This document shows positions 7,482 to 16,176 of a DNA stretch of 37,968 nt, piece after piece (the stretch's first letter is position 1; each line of letters starts with the position of its first letter). The DNA is from an uncultured Ignavibacterium sp. (GTDB lineage: Bacteria > Bacteroidota > Ignavibacteria > Ignavibacteriales > Ignavibacteriaceae). The notes under the pieces are model-generated. The model did not search any database, had not been told where the DNA came from, and saw only the letters and a program-made list of their open reading frames with translations. The stretch spans positions 1-37,968 of the forward strand of contig CAKZLD010000048.1 of the NCBI GenBank assembly GCA_937125135.1, given 5' to 3'. A program made the translations under genes and the position numbers.

Positions 7482-8828
7482 ATGGAAACACACATAAAAC
7501 AAGTTGTAAAACGAACCGGTACAATCGTCCCTTTCAATCAGGGCAGGATAACCAACGCAATTTACAGGGCTGCAGTTGCTGTAGGCGGTCGTGATAAAGA
7601 AAAAGCGCAGGAATTATCAGAAAAAGTGGTTGCATTGATTAATCAGGTTTATTCTAACGAAAGCACAATTCATATCGAACAAATTCAGGATTTAGTTGAG
7701 AAAGTTCTAATTGAAAATGGTCACGCCAAAGTTGCAAAGGAATATATTCTTTACAGAGATGAAAGAAAAAGAGCAAGGGAAGCAGAAACCAGATATGCTT
7801 CAAAGATAAATGATAATATTCCATGGCAGAAAATCTGGCGAAATCTCGATTGGGCTGTTTCCCACAATTTGCATACAGTAGAAAAACTGAATGAAAGAAT
7901 CGAAAAAGGTGAATTTCCTCAAATTGTCCACGAATCCGAATGTCTTTACGAAGATGATGTGGAATTGGCTGCAAATCTTATAATCGAAAGATTAGATAGT
8001 GTACGTATGGTTATGATTAGTGGACCTTCTTCTTCAGGAAAGACAACAACAACTCTTAAATTAGAAGAAAAACTCACGAAAAAAGGATTTAAATTCAAAG
8101 CTCTAATAGTTGATCATTACTTTTTTGATTTAGAATTACACCCAAAAGATGAATTCGGTGATTATGATTTCGAAACTCCTCAAGCTCTCGACTTAGAACT
8201 GATAAATGAACATCTTGTAAAACTCAGTAAAGGCGAAGAAGTAATGATTCCATACTATGACTTCAAAACTGGCAAAAGAACTTTGAACGTTACTCCAATG
8301 AAATTGCAAAAAGACGAGCTTCTTTTAATAGATTCATTGCACGGATTGTATCCTGATTTCAGTAAAGATATTTCGGTTTCTGTAAAATTCAAGCTTTATC
8401 TTGAACCACTATTACAAGTCAAAGGCAATGATGGAAAATATGTAAGATGGACAGATATCCGGTTAATAAGAAGAATGCTGAGGGATTCTGTTTTCAGGGC
8501 ATATAATCCACAACAAACTTTAGAACATTGGCATTATGTTCGTTCAAGCGAATTAAGAAATATTATTCCTTACAGTAACACAGCTGATTTCATTATCAGT
8601 AGTGCTATGCCTTACGAATTACCGATTTATGCAAACAGAATGTTAAAATTATTTCAGGAATGGACTGAAGTTTATCAAGGCAATATTTACAAAACTGATG
8701 CATATCAGAGAGCCGTAAGAGTGTATAATTTATTGAAAACAGTAATTCCCGTTGCTGATGAATCTGCAATCCCATCTAATTCAGTTATACGCGAATTCAT
8801 TGGTGGGAGTTCAATGAATTATCATTAA
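7482..8828 (+). CDS. ATP-cone domain fused to a uridine-kinase-like nucleoside kinase
   Basis: Protein of 448 aa in two parts. Residues about 3-95 are an ATP-cone (VVKRTGTIVPFNQGRITNAIYRAA ... VEKVLIENGHAKVAKEYILYRDERKR), the ATP/dATP-sensing module of NrdR and ribonucleotide reductases. From about residue 155 it is a P-loop kinase: Walker A GPSSSGKT (181-188), VDHYFFD, TPQALDLELI and, near the end, RSSELRNIIPYSNTADFIISSA and NSVIREFIGGS. These C-terminal motifs match the Bacteroidota TGS-plus-uridine-kinase family. Here an ATP-cone stands where the TGS domain normally is. Expected activity is phosphorylation of a nucleoside or similar substrate, possibly gated allosterically by (d)ATP. The substrate is not known. 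Confidence 0.75.
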   Translation: METHIKQVVKRTGTIVPFNQGRITNAIYRAAVAVGGRDKEKAQELSEKVVALINQVYSNESTIHIEQIQDLVEKVLIENGHAKVAKEYILYRDERKRAREAETRYASKINDNIPWQKIWRNLDWAVSHNLHTVEKLNERIEKGEFPQIVHESECLYEDDVELAANLIIERLDSVRMVMISGPSSSGKTTTTLKLEEKLTKKGFKFKALIVDHYFFDLELHPKDEFGDYDFETPQALDLELINEHLVKLSKGEEVMIPYYDFKTGKRTLNVTPMKLQKDELLLIDSLHGLYPDFSKDISVSVKFKLYLEPLLQVKGNDGKYVRWTDIRLIRRMLRDSVFRAYNPQQTLEHWHYVRSSELRNIIPYSNTADFIISSAMPYELPIYANRMLKLFQEWTEVYQGNIYKTDAYQRAVRVYNLLKTVIPVADESAIPSNSVIREFIGGSSMNYH

Positions 8829-9015
8829 AATAGTTCATTTGCCTTATTTTGTGTTGATATGACAATCAGTAACTTAAGCATAGTTATTTTGAAATTTCTT
8901 GAAATAAATAATTAAAAAATATTGCCAAGAAATAAAAATTTGCTTTATATCAAAATTTTTAACATTTTCGTTTGGCACAAATAACTAATTTATAAACAAA
9001 AGAAAGGTAATTATT

Positions 9016-9548
9016 TTGAAAAAACTTTTTTCAGTTCTTTTCGTTGTTCTTTTTGCATTTACTTTTGCTAATGCACAAAGCAAAATGGCAGTTAGTGTAG
9101 GGGAAATTTAGCGTTTCCAATCGGTTCTTTCGGAGATGTTGCAAATATGGGATTTGGTGGCGGAGCAAAGTTTGAATATGCTCTTCAATCAAATTTACAT
9201 TTGACTGGTAGTGCACAATATTTAATGTTCGCCGCAAAGGATGATATTGTTGGTGTTGAAAGGTCAATCATTCCTGTAATAGCTGGAGCTAAATACTATT
9301 TTGGAAATAGTTTCTATGCTATGGGTGAAGTTGGAATGAATTTTTGGAATACAAAAGCTACAATAACATTACCTTTCTTTGGTAAAACAACAGTTGAAGC
9401 CAGTGGATCAGATTTTGGATTTGCTGTTGGTGCTGGTTATGAATTACCTATGGGTAAAAATTCTTTAGACTTGTCAGTTAAATTCCAAAGTTATGCAAGC
9501 GAAACCACCGCTATTAACTTGGGTGTTGCATATAAATTTGGATTCTAA
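9016..9548 (+). pseudogene. Outer-membrane beta-barrel protein with a frameshift after the signal peptide
   Basis: A TTG start at 9016 opens a clean signal peptide (KKLFSVLFVVLFAFTFANAQ, cleavage before Q) and then hits TAG at 9109. The +1 frame continues seamlessly as GNLAFPIGSFGDVANMGFGGGAKFEYAL and runs to TAA at 9546-9548 (YKFGF, an aromatic barrel end). One extra G in the GGGG run at 9099-9102 would join them into a protein of about 177 aa. The pattern is alternating amphipathic strands with glycine turns, like small OmpW/OmpA-type porin-fold proteins. The Met at 9147 is only an internal codon of the broken gene. An intrinsic terminator follows directly. Confidence 0.8.
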
Positions 9549-9571
9549 AAGTAGCTAAATTTTTAGTTTCT

Positions 9572-9609
9572 AATGGCTGTCAAAGAATTATTTGATGGCC
9601 ATTTTTTTT
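9572..9609 (+). terminator. Intrinsic terminator after the barrel gene
   Basis: AATGGCTGTCAAA (9572-9584) and TTTGATGGCCATT (9591-9603) form a 13-bp stem with two G-U pairs and a 6-nt loop, followed by a further run of T (9604-9609). It ends plus-strand transcription. The stop codon of the convergent transporter gene (9588-9590) lies in the loop, and its last codons form one arm of the stem. Confidence 0.8.
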
Positions 9610-10505
9610 ATTTTATCGAATTTGTCTGATGGAAGATTGGCAATTAAAACCCCAATTAAAACAAAAGTTGTCCCGACCATATGATTATCACTTAATACTT
9701 CACCATAAAGAACCCAACCAAGAAATATTGCCACAACCGGAGTGATAAATGCAATTAAAGACATTATGATTACACTGACTTTTTTTAATAACCAGTAGAA
9801 TGAAGTAAATGTAACTACACTACCTATAACAGCAAGATATAAAACTGACAGTACCCCTGTCTCTGTAATTTTAATTCTTCCGAAACCCTCAAACAAAAGT
9901 CCAACTGAAAGCATTACTATCCCTGCTATCATCATTGGTACTAAATTCATACTTAATGGATTTAAGTGTTTTCCATGTTTTTTTATTGTAACTGCCATAA
10001 ATGCTTGCATCATAGCACTTAAAACAATAGCAAACATTCCAAGAATATAATCGGTAATTTTCAAAGAAAATGAATCCTTGAATATTATTGTGATTCCTAC
10101 AAAACCCAAAATCATTCCAACAATTCTAACTAATCCAATTTCTTCATTTGGTATCATAAAATAAGAGAATATTGCAACAAAAAAAGGATATACTCCAAAA
10201 AGTACTGATGCCAGTCCAGAATCAACATACTGCTCTGCCCAGTAAACCAATCCAAATGGAATAACGAAAGAAAAGAATCCCATCATAAAATATAAACGCA
10301 TTGAATCTCTATCTGTCAGAAGTTCAGTTCCTCTTAATCGAATTAAAATTATTATTGTAAATGAAGCAATGAAAAATCTTATTCCTGCGGATAAAAATGG
10401 CGGGAAAGATTCCAAGCTCATTTTGATTGCCAGCCAGGTTGATCCCCAAACAAAACACAATATCGCGTAAGTAATTATTATTTTATAAGCAGGTGTTTCT
10501 TTCAT
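9588..10505 (-). CDS. EamA/DMT-superfamily transporter
   Basis: 305-aa membrane protein with ten predicted helices in two EamA repeats. It opens YAILCFVWGSTWLAIKMSLESFPPFLSAGIRFF, the classical DMT start, and the second repeat contains FITPVVAIFLGWVLYGEVLSD. An ATG overlapping the pgeF stop by 4 bp indicates an operon with pgeF. Its 3' end is embedded in the terminator hairpin of the opposite gene. Export of a small metabolite is the general expectation for the family; the substrate is unknown. Confidence 0.9.
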   Translation of the reverse strand: MKETPAYKIIITYAILCFVWGSTWLAIKMSLESFPPFLSAGIRFFIASFTIIILIRLRGTELLTDRDSMRLYFMMGFFSFVIPFGLVYWAEQYVDSGLASVLFGVYPFFVAIFSYFMIPNEEIGLVRIVGMILGFVGITIIFKDSFSLKITDYILGMFAIVLSAMMQAFMAVTIKKHGKHLNPLSMNLVPMMIAGIVMLSVGLLFEGFGRIKITETGVLSVLYLAVIGSVVTFTSFYWLLKKVSVIIMSLIAFITPVVAIFLGWVLYGEVLSDNHMVGTTFVLIGVLIANLPSDKFDKIKKMAIK

Positions 10506-11233
10506 TTTAATGCTATGACCCCTAATGATCTTCCCGACTTTTCGCCATCTCGTCTATATGAGTGAAATAATTCATTCATTTCATAAGTACAAATGGTAGA
10601 TTTTTGTATCTGATTTTTAGGAACTCCATAATCCATTAACATATCATAATTAACGAAAGATACATCAAGGTAGAATTTATTCTCAATTTTTAATAAGTAT
10701 TTGCTCTCAAATAATTCTGCCACTTCATCACCAATTTGATAATTTGCCTGAGAAATGGAAGGTCCCATATAAACAAATAAATCTTTACTTGAGGAATTAA
10801 ATTTATCAAAAAGAAAATTAAGTGTTTTTTCCAAAATTCTTTTCTGAGTTCCACGCCAACCCGAATGTACGGCTGCAATAATTTTATTAACAGAGTCAAA
10901 AATAAAGATAGATGTACAATCTGCTGAGATTATTACTAGTGCATTTTTACTTTCCGAGCAAATCATTGCGTCACTTTCTTCAGGGACAGAATCAGAATTA
11001 ACGATTCTGACAATATCAGAATGAGTTTGTTTTTGAAAATGTATCCTAAAACCGTCTAATTTCATAGAGGAAAATAAGGCAGAACGATTTTCTTCTACGA
11101 TTTTTTCGTCATCCCCAACAGCGAAAGATATATTAAAAAAATACGGCTCTTTTCTTTCAAGACCAATTTTAGTCGTAAAACCGCAGGTGATTTCTGGAAA
11201 TTTGTTGAAAATGTATGGCTTAATTATAAACAA
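10502..11233 (-). CDS. pgeF: PgeF/YfiH (laccase-domain) peptidoglycan editing factor or purine nucleoside phosphorylase
   Basis: Member of the copper-laccase-like/LACC1 family. Bacterial members remove wrongly placed L-Ser from peptidoglycan precursors and show purine nucleoside phosphorylase/adenosine deaminase activity. The H-C-H metal site reads as H71 (QKQTHS), C106 (SADC) and H123 (AAVHSGWRGTQ), with GPSISQANYQIGDEV and the C-terminal SYRRDGEKSGR. The open frame extends to a TTG at 11296, but those 21 residues match nothing in the family. The in-frame TTG at 11233 gives 243 aa, the length of E. coli YfiH, and has GGA at normal distance, so I prefer it. Confidence 0.88.
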   Translation of the reverse strand: MFIIKPYIFNKFPEITCGFTTKIGLERKEPYFFNISFAVGDDEKIVEENRSALFSSMKLDGFRIHFQKQTHSDIVRIVNSDSVPEESDAMICSESKNALVIISADCTSIFIFDSVNKIIAAVHSGWRGTQKRILEKTLNFLFDKFNSSSKDLFVYMGPSISQANYQIGDEVAELFESKYLLKIENKFYLDVSFVNYDMLMDYGVPKNQIQKSTICTYEMNELFHSYRRDGEKSGRSLGVIALK

Positions 11234-11424
11234 TTTATTTCCAAATTTTGCTTGTAAAAATAAACAATAAAAGATATCATAATGTGATTTGGTCAATAAT
11301 GAAAAATTTCTTTTTCAGATTAAAGAATCTTATTTCAAAATTTCTTAATTTTTAGAACATTTATTTGAAAAATTAAAATTTATTGCCAAATATTAAGTAA
11401 AATCATTGGCATAAAAATAGCGAA

Positions 11425-11444
11425 TTCGATTATTCTTCAATCGA
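11425..11444. repeat. Inverted repeat just upstream of ccoI
   Basis: TTCGATT (11425-11431) and AATCGA (11439-11444) are inverted copies separated by 7 bp. The repeat ends 13 bp before the ccoI ATG, within the probable promoter/leader of the whole oxidase cluster. It could be a regulator site or an RNA hairpin. No FNR-type site (TTGATnnnnATCAA) is visible in this 160-bp gap. A second, wider inverted pair, TGCCAA/TTGGCA, occupies 11384-11411. Confidence 0.35.
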
Positions 11445-11457
11445 GCGAATAATTTGA

Positions 11458-13854
11458 ATGAATAAAACAGAATTACAATTAGTTTGCTATCATTGTGGAC
11501 AAAGTTGCCCCGATGATTCCATTTCATTTGATGATAAAATTTTCTGTTGTATTGGATGCAAAACTGTTTATGAAATTTTGAATCAAAATCAGCTATGTAA
11601 TTACTATTCTTTTCAGGAAAGTCCGGGCATATCGCCATCACTTGTGTATGAAAAGAAGTTTGATTATTTGGATGAGAGCGAAGTAATAAACAAACTCGTT
11701 GAATTTCGTGATGATAAGTTTTTTGTTGTTACATTCTACATTCCACAAATGCATTGTAGCAGCTGTATTTGGCTTCTTGAAAATCTATTCAAATTAAATC
11801 CATCAATAATTGACTCAAAAGTAAATTTTGTCAGAAAAGAGCTGACGGTAAAGTTTCTTTGGGAAAAGGTTTCTTTGAAAGAAATAGTAATATTACTTTC
11901 GTCAATCGGATATGAACCACAAATCTCTCTTGATTCTCAAGATGCTAAGAAAACAAATAATGAAAATCGAAAATTGTATTATCAAATTGGAGTCGCGGGC
12001 TTTTGTTTTGGTAACATAATGCTTTTCAGTTTTCCCGAATATCTATCCATTGATGTTCAGGATAAATTACTAAAAGATTTTTTCTCTTATCTCAATTTAC
12101 TGCTTGCAATTCCTGTTTTTCTGTATTCAGCGTCAGGCTATTTTATCTCAGCTTTGAAAGGACTTAGAAAGAAAATCATAAATATTGATATTCCAATAGC
12201 ACTTGGAATTTTGGTCTTGTTTTTCAGAAGTGCTTATGAAATAATCTTTCAGGTCGGTCCCGGTTATTTTGATTCGCTGGCAGGATTAGTATTTTTTCTT
12301 TTAATAGGAAAAATCTTACAAGAAAAAACTTATGAAGCTTTGAACTTTGAAAGAGATTATAAATCTTATTTCCCATTGTCAGTTTCAATCAGGCAAAACG
12401 AAATTGAAAAAACAATTCCTGTCTCGAATCTTCGAATTGGAAATCGAATTATCATAAGGAAAAATGAAATTATTCCGGCTGATTCAATTTTAATTAACGG
12501 TGAAGGAATTATTGATTATAGTTTCGTAACTGGTGAATCTCATCCGACTCCCAAAGTAAGCGGTGAGTTTGTTTATGCAGGCGGCAGACAGCTCGGCGGA
12601 GCAATAGAACTTGAAGTTGTAAAAGAATTGTCTCAGAGCTACCTGACGAAACTTTGGAATAATGATACTTTTAATAAAATCGGTGAAAGCTTTTTTACCC
12701 GCTTTTCAAACACAACTAGTAAATATTTTACGATTATCGTACTTTTAATTGCAGTTCTATCCTCTGCATATTGGCTTACAATTGATTTAACCACAGCAGT
12801 TCATGTTTTTACGTCAGTTTTAATTGTTGCTTGTCCTTGCGCATTGGCTTTATCCACGCCGTTCACTTTGGGAAATGCAATGAGAATTCTGGGTAGAAAT
12901 AAACTTTATCTGAAAAATTCTTATGTCATTGAAGAAATTGCTAAAGTAAATCACATCGTTTTTGATAAAACCGGAACTATAACTCAAACAGGAACTGCAG
13001 ATGTAATTTATCACGGAAGAATTTTAACAGAACTTGAAAAACAGATTATAAAATCATTAACAAGAAATTCTACTCATCCATTGAGTAAAAAGATTTTTGA
13101 TTCAATTGAAAATAAAACAATTCTTCCAGTTACAAATTTTGAAGAAAATTTAGGGAAAGGAATTTCGGGAATCGTATATGGTCATTCAGTTCGAATTGGC
13201 TCAAAAGATTTTGTTGGAGCATTTAGTGAAAAAGATGAGAATCTTCAAACGAAAATTCATATCTCAATTGATGATTTTTATGTGGGAAAATTTATTTTCT
13301 CTAATTCATACAGAGATAAAATTGATGAAGTAATCAATTCACTTAGATCCAAGTATTCATTATCACTTTTATCAGGAGATAATGAAGGTGAAAGAATAAA
13401 TTTAGAAAAGTATTTTGGAAAGAATTCTGATTTGGTTTTTAATCAGTCACCTGAAAACAAATTACAATTTATTAAAAAACTACAGGAGTCAGGGAAAAAA
13501 GTTTTAATGCTCGGAGATGGATTGAATGATGCAGGAGCTTTGAGTAAAAGTGATGTTGGTATTGCAGTTACTGATGATATCAGCAGTTTCTCACCGGCTT
13601 GTGACGCCATTCTGCAAGGTGAAGAGTTATATAAACTTCCAAAGTTCATTAAATATTCTAAGAATAGTGTAAAAGTTATAAAAATGAGTTTTCTGATTTC
13701 GTTGTTTTATAATTTGATTGGAACTTCTGTCGCAGTGCAAGGATTGTTGTCGCCCATTTTTGCTGCAGTATTAATGCCTTTAAGTTCAATTTCTGTGGTG
13801 GCTTTTGCTACTTTAATGACTAATTATTTCGGAAAAAGAAGAGGTTTATCATAG
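11458..13854 (+). CDS. ccoI: Cu-type heavy-metal P-type ATPase for cbb3 oxidase assembly
   Basis: Membrane copper pump (798 aa) of the CcoI/FixI group, needed to supply copper during cbb3 oxidase assembly. Order of parts: an N-terminal cysteine cluster (CYHCGQSC and CCIGC, residues 10-34, the ATPase-associated metal-binding domain); an HMA-like domain with MHCSSC (C100, C103); membrane helices; the actuator motif TGES (358-361); the transport motif CPC (459-461); phosphorylation site D503 in DKTGT; STHPLS of the nucleotide domain; and GDGLNDAG. It is the first gene of the cluster, with ccoS overlapping its stop codon. All catalytic motifs are intact. Confidence 0.95.
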   Translation: MNKTELQLVCYHCGQSCPDDSISFDDKIFCCIGCKTVYEILNQNQLCNYYSFQESPGISPSLVYEKKFDYLDESEVINKLVEFRDDKFFVVTFYIPQMHCSSCIWLLENLFKLNPSIIDSKVNFVRKELTVKFLWEKVSLKEIVILLSSIGYEPQISLDSQDAKKTNNENRKLYYQIGVAGFCFGNIMLFSFPEYLSIDVQDKLLKDFFSYLNLLLAIPVFLYSASGYFISALKGLRKKIINIDIPIALGILVLFFRSAYEIIFQVGPGYFDSLAGLVFFLLIGKILQEKTYEALNFERDYKSYFPLSVSIRQNEIEKTIPVSNLRIGNRIIIRKNEIIPADSILINGEGIIDYSFVTGESHPTPKVSGEFVYAGGRQLGGAIELEVVKELSQSYLTKLWNNDTFNKIGESFFTRFSNTTSKYFTIIVLLIAVLSSAYWLTIDLTTAVHVFTSVLIVACPCALALSTPFTLGNAMRILGRNKLYLKNSYVIEEIAKVNHIVFDKTGTITQTGTADVIYHGRILTELEKQIIKSLTRNSTHPLSKKIFDSIENKTILPVTNFEENLGKGISGIVYGHSVRIGSKDFVGAFSEKDENLQTKIHISIDDFYVGKFIFSNSYRDKIDEVINSLRSKYSLSLLSGDNEGERINLEKYFGKNSDLVFNQSPENKLQFIKKLQESGKKVLMLGDGLNDAGALSKSDVGIAVTDDISSFSPACDAILQGEELYKLPKFIKYSKNSVKVIKMSFLISLFYNLIGTSVAVQGLLSPIFAAVLMPLSSISVVAFATLMTNYFGKRRGLS

Positions 13855-14042
13855 AAGTAATTATAATTCTTATAATTGTTAGTCTATTAGTCGCAACCGG
13901 ATTTTTATTCGTTTTTATTTGGAATGTAAAAACCGGTCAATATAAGGATACAGTTACTCCGTCAATCAGAATCTTGTTTGACGAACAGAACAAAGCTGAT
14001 AATCAAAATTCAAAAAATAATTCAACTAAAAGTAAGGAGTAA
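13851..14042 (+). CDS. ccoS: CcoS, small cbb3 oxidase maturation protein (apparent AUA start)
   Basis: 63-residue single-span membrane protein required in other bacteria for heme/copper insertion into CcoN. The frame reads (M)EVIIILIIVSLLVATGFLF, then FIWNVKTGQYKDTVTPSIRILFD, the CcoS signature (W-x-x-(K/R)-x-GQ-(F/Y)-x-D, ending R-I-L-F-D), with a polar tail. No ATG, GTG or TTG occurs upstream in frame after the TAA at 13821-13823. The codon where family members have Met is ATA (13851-13853). It is preceded by GAAGAGG at 13838-13844 with a 6-nt spacer, and it overlaps the ccoI stop as ATAG. I infer initiation at AUA; a G-to-A mutation or error is the alternative. Confidence 0.8.
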   Translation: MEVIIILIIVSLLVATGFLFVFIWNVKTGQYKDTVTPSIRILFDEQNKADNQNSKNNSTKSKE

Positions 14043-14045
14043 TCA

Positions 14046-16175
14046 ATGGAGCTAGAACGATTCAGTTACGATAACAGAATTGTACGGAATTTTGCCTATG
14101 CAACATTGTTGTGGGGCATTGTCGGAATGATAGTTGGTTTGCTAATTGCACTTCAATTATTTATTCCGGAACTTAATTTTTCAATCCCATTCTTAACCTT
14201 TGGACGAATTCGTCCATTGCATACTAACGCTGTAATATTTGCTTTTGTCGGCAATGCAATTTTTATGGGTGTTTATCATTCTCTGCCAAGATTATTAAAG
14301 ACCCCGATGTTCAGTAAATTGCTTAGTAATATTCATTTCTGGGGATGGCAACTTATAATTGTATCAGCTGCTATTACATTGCCACTCGGAATTACAACAT
14401 CGAAAGAATACGCTGAATTAGAATGGCCGATAGATATTGCTATAACTTTGGTTTGGGTTGTATTTGGAATCAATATGATTGGCACTATGATAAAAAGAAG
14501 AGAAAGTCATATTTACGTTGCAATTTGGTTTTATATTGCAACTTGGGTTACAGTTGCAGTTCTTCATATTGTAAATTCATTTGAAATTCCGGTAACTTTC
14601 TTAAAGAGTTACTCACTTTATGCTGGAGTTCAGGATGCTCTTGTTCAGTGGTGGTATGGTCATAATGCAGTTGCATTTTTCTTGACTACTCCTTATCTCG
14701 GACTTATGTATTACTATTTACCGAAAGCTGCAAACCGTCCTGTTTATTCATACAGATTATCAATTTTACACTTTTGGACTTTGATATTCATTTACATTTG
14801 GGCTGGACCTCATCATCTGCTTTATTCAGCTTTACCAGATTGGGCACAGTCATTAGGAACAGTTTTTTCAGTAATGTTAATCGCTCCATCATGGGGTGGT
14901 ATGGTTAATGGACTGCTTACATTAAGAGGAGCCTGGGATAGAGTCAGACAAGATCCTGTTTTGAAATTTATGGTTGTTGCTGTTACTGCATACGGTATGG
15001 CAACTTTCGAAGGTCCAACCCTATCACTCAAAAATGTGAACGCAATTGCTCATTTTACAGATTGGGTTATTGCACACGTTCACGTCGGTGCTTTGGGATG
15101 GAATGGCTTTTTAACTTTTGGAATTCTTTATTGGTTAGTGCCAAAACTCTGGAAAACAGAACTTTATTCTAAAAAGATGGCTAATGTTCATTTCTGGATT
15201 GGATTTTTAGGAATTGTCTTTTATGCTTTACCGATGTGGTTTTCAGGGATTACTCAAGCATTAATGTGGAAGCAATTTAATGAGCTTGGCATTCTTCAAT
15301 ATCCTAATTTTCTTGAGACAGTTTTAAACATAGTTCCAATGTATATAATTCGAGCATTTGGAGGAGCATTATACATCGCTGGATTTGTAATTATGGTTTA
15401 TAATCTTATTAAAACTATGAAACAAGGCTCGTTTGTTAATGAAGAAATTGCAGAAGCTCCTGCTTTAGAAAAGTTCAAAGATCCATTTAGAAAGGGGACA
15501 AGACATAGATGGCTCGAAGGTAAGCCAGTTTATTTCCTCGTTGTTTCTTTAATTGTAATTTTAATTGGTGGAATTGTTGAATTTGTTCCGACATTTTTAG
15601 TTAAGTCTAACATTCCAACCATAGCTTCTGTTAAACCATACACGCCATTAGAACTTCAGGGAAGAGATATTTACATTAGAGAAGCTTGCAATAGTTGTCA
15701 TTCCCAATTAGTTCGTCCTTTCAGATCGGAAACGGAAAGATATGGTGAGTATTCAAAAGCAGGTGAATATGTTTATGACCATCCGTTTTTGTGGGGTTCA
15801 AAAAGAAGTGGACCAGACTTGCACAGAATTGGTGGCAAATATCCGAATTCTTGGCATTATTTGCATTTTGAAAATCCAAGGCAAATTTCTCCCGGCTCAA
15901 CGATGCCTCCTTATCCGTGGTTATTAGTAAATGATTTAAACACTACTACGACAGAGGCTAAGATAAATGCTTTGAGAAAAATCGGAGTTCCATATCCAGA
16001 AGGATTTGAAAAAGTAGCTAATGCCGAATTAGTTAAACAAGCTGAACAAATAGCTCTAGATTTACAGAAGAATGGAATTCCAGCTGAACCTCAGAAAGAA
16101 ATAATTGCATTAATTGCATATTTACAAAGACTTGGGACAGATATTAAAACTAATACACAAACTGCAAGTAAGTAA
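14046..16175 (+). CDS. ccoNO: cbb3-type cytochrome c oxidase, fused subunits I and II (CcoN-CcoO)
   Basis: 709-aa fusion of the catalytic subunit and the membrane-bound monoheme cytochrome c. CcoN part (about 1-470): H59 (RPLHTNAV) and H346 as low-spin heme b ligands, H206 (WWYGHNAVAF) and H256/H257 (GPHHLLY) for CuB, and H344 in HVHV for heme b3; Y250 is the likely cross-linked tyrosine. CcoO part (from about 490): a transmembrane anchor, the heme c motif CNSCH (548-552), SQLVRPFRSETERYGEYS, and axial M620 (STMPPYPW). The enzyme reduces oxygen to water with high affinity and pumps protons. The fusion keeps all ligands. The gene follows ccoS by 3 bp, with AAGGAG in the gap region. Confidence 0.97.
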   Translation: MELERFSYDNRIVRNFAYATLLWGIVGMIVGLLIALQLFIPELNFSIPFLTFGRIRPLHTNAVIFAFVGNAIFMGVYHSLPRLLKTPMFSKLLSNIHFWGWQLIIVSAAITLPLGITTSKEYAELEWPIDIAITLVWVVFGINMIGTMIKRRESHIYVAIWFYIATWVTVAVLHIVNSFEIPVTFLKSYSLYAGVQDALVQWWYGHNAVAFFLTTPYLGLMYYYLPKAANRPVYSYRLSILHFWTLIFIYIWAGPHHLLYSALPDWAQSLGTVFSVMLIAPSWGGMVNGLLTLRGAWDRVRQDPVLKFMVVAVTAYGMATFEGPTLSLKNVNAIAHFTDWVIAHVHVGALGWNGFLTFGILYWLVPKLWKTELYSKKMANVHFWIGFLGIVFYALPMWFSGITQALMWKQFNELGILQYPNFLETVLNIVPMYIIRAFGGALYIAGFVIMVYNLIKTMKQGSFVNEEIAEAPALEKFKDPFRKGTRHRWLEGKPVYFLVVSLIVILIGGIVEFVPTFLVKSNIPTIASVKPYTPLELQGRDIYIREACNSCHSQLVRPFRSETERYGEYSKAGEYVYDHPFLWGSKRSGPDLHRIGGKYPNSWHYLHFENPRQISPGSTMPPYPWLLVNDLNTTTTEAKINALRKIGVPYPEGFEKVANAELVKQAEQIALDLQKNGIPAEPQKEIIALIAYLQRLGTDIKTNTQTASK

Positions 16176-16176
16176 A

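Noticed and set aside
8971-8993. Possible sigma-54 promoter (TTGGCAC) before the barrel gene
   Set aside because: The -12 TTGCA element is absent at the fixed spacing, and the -33/-7 spacing (11 bp) is also wrong for a Bacteroidota promoter.
9031-9267. Minus-strand open frame opposite the barrel gene
   Set aside because: Shadow of the frameshifted outer-membrane gene; its composition is biased (His/Gln/Asn-rich) and it has no motif or start signal.
9147-9548. Barrel protein taken as an intact gene starting at 9147
   Set aside because: This start leaves the protein without a signal peptide, while a perfect one sits just upstream in another frame; a frameshift explains both.
11393-11641. Minus-strand open frame over the ccoI start
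   Set aside because: It is antisense to the conserved cysteine-rich N-terminus of CcoI and to its promoter; no motif.
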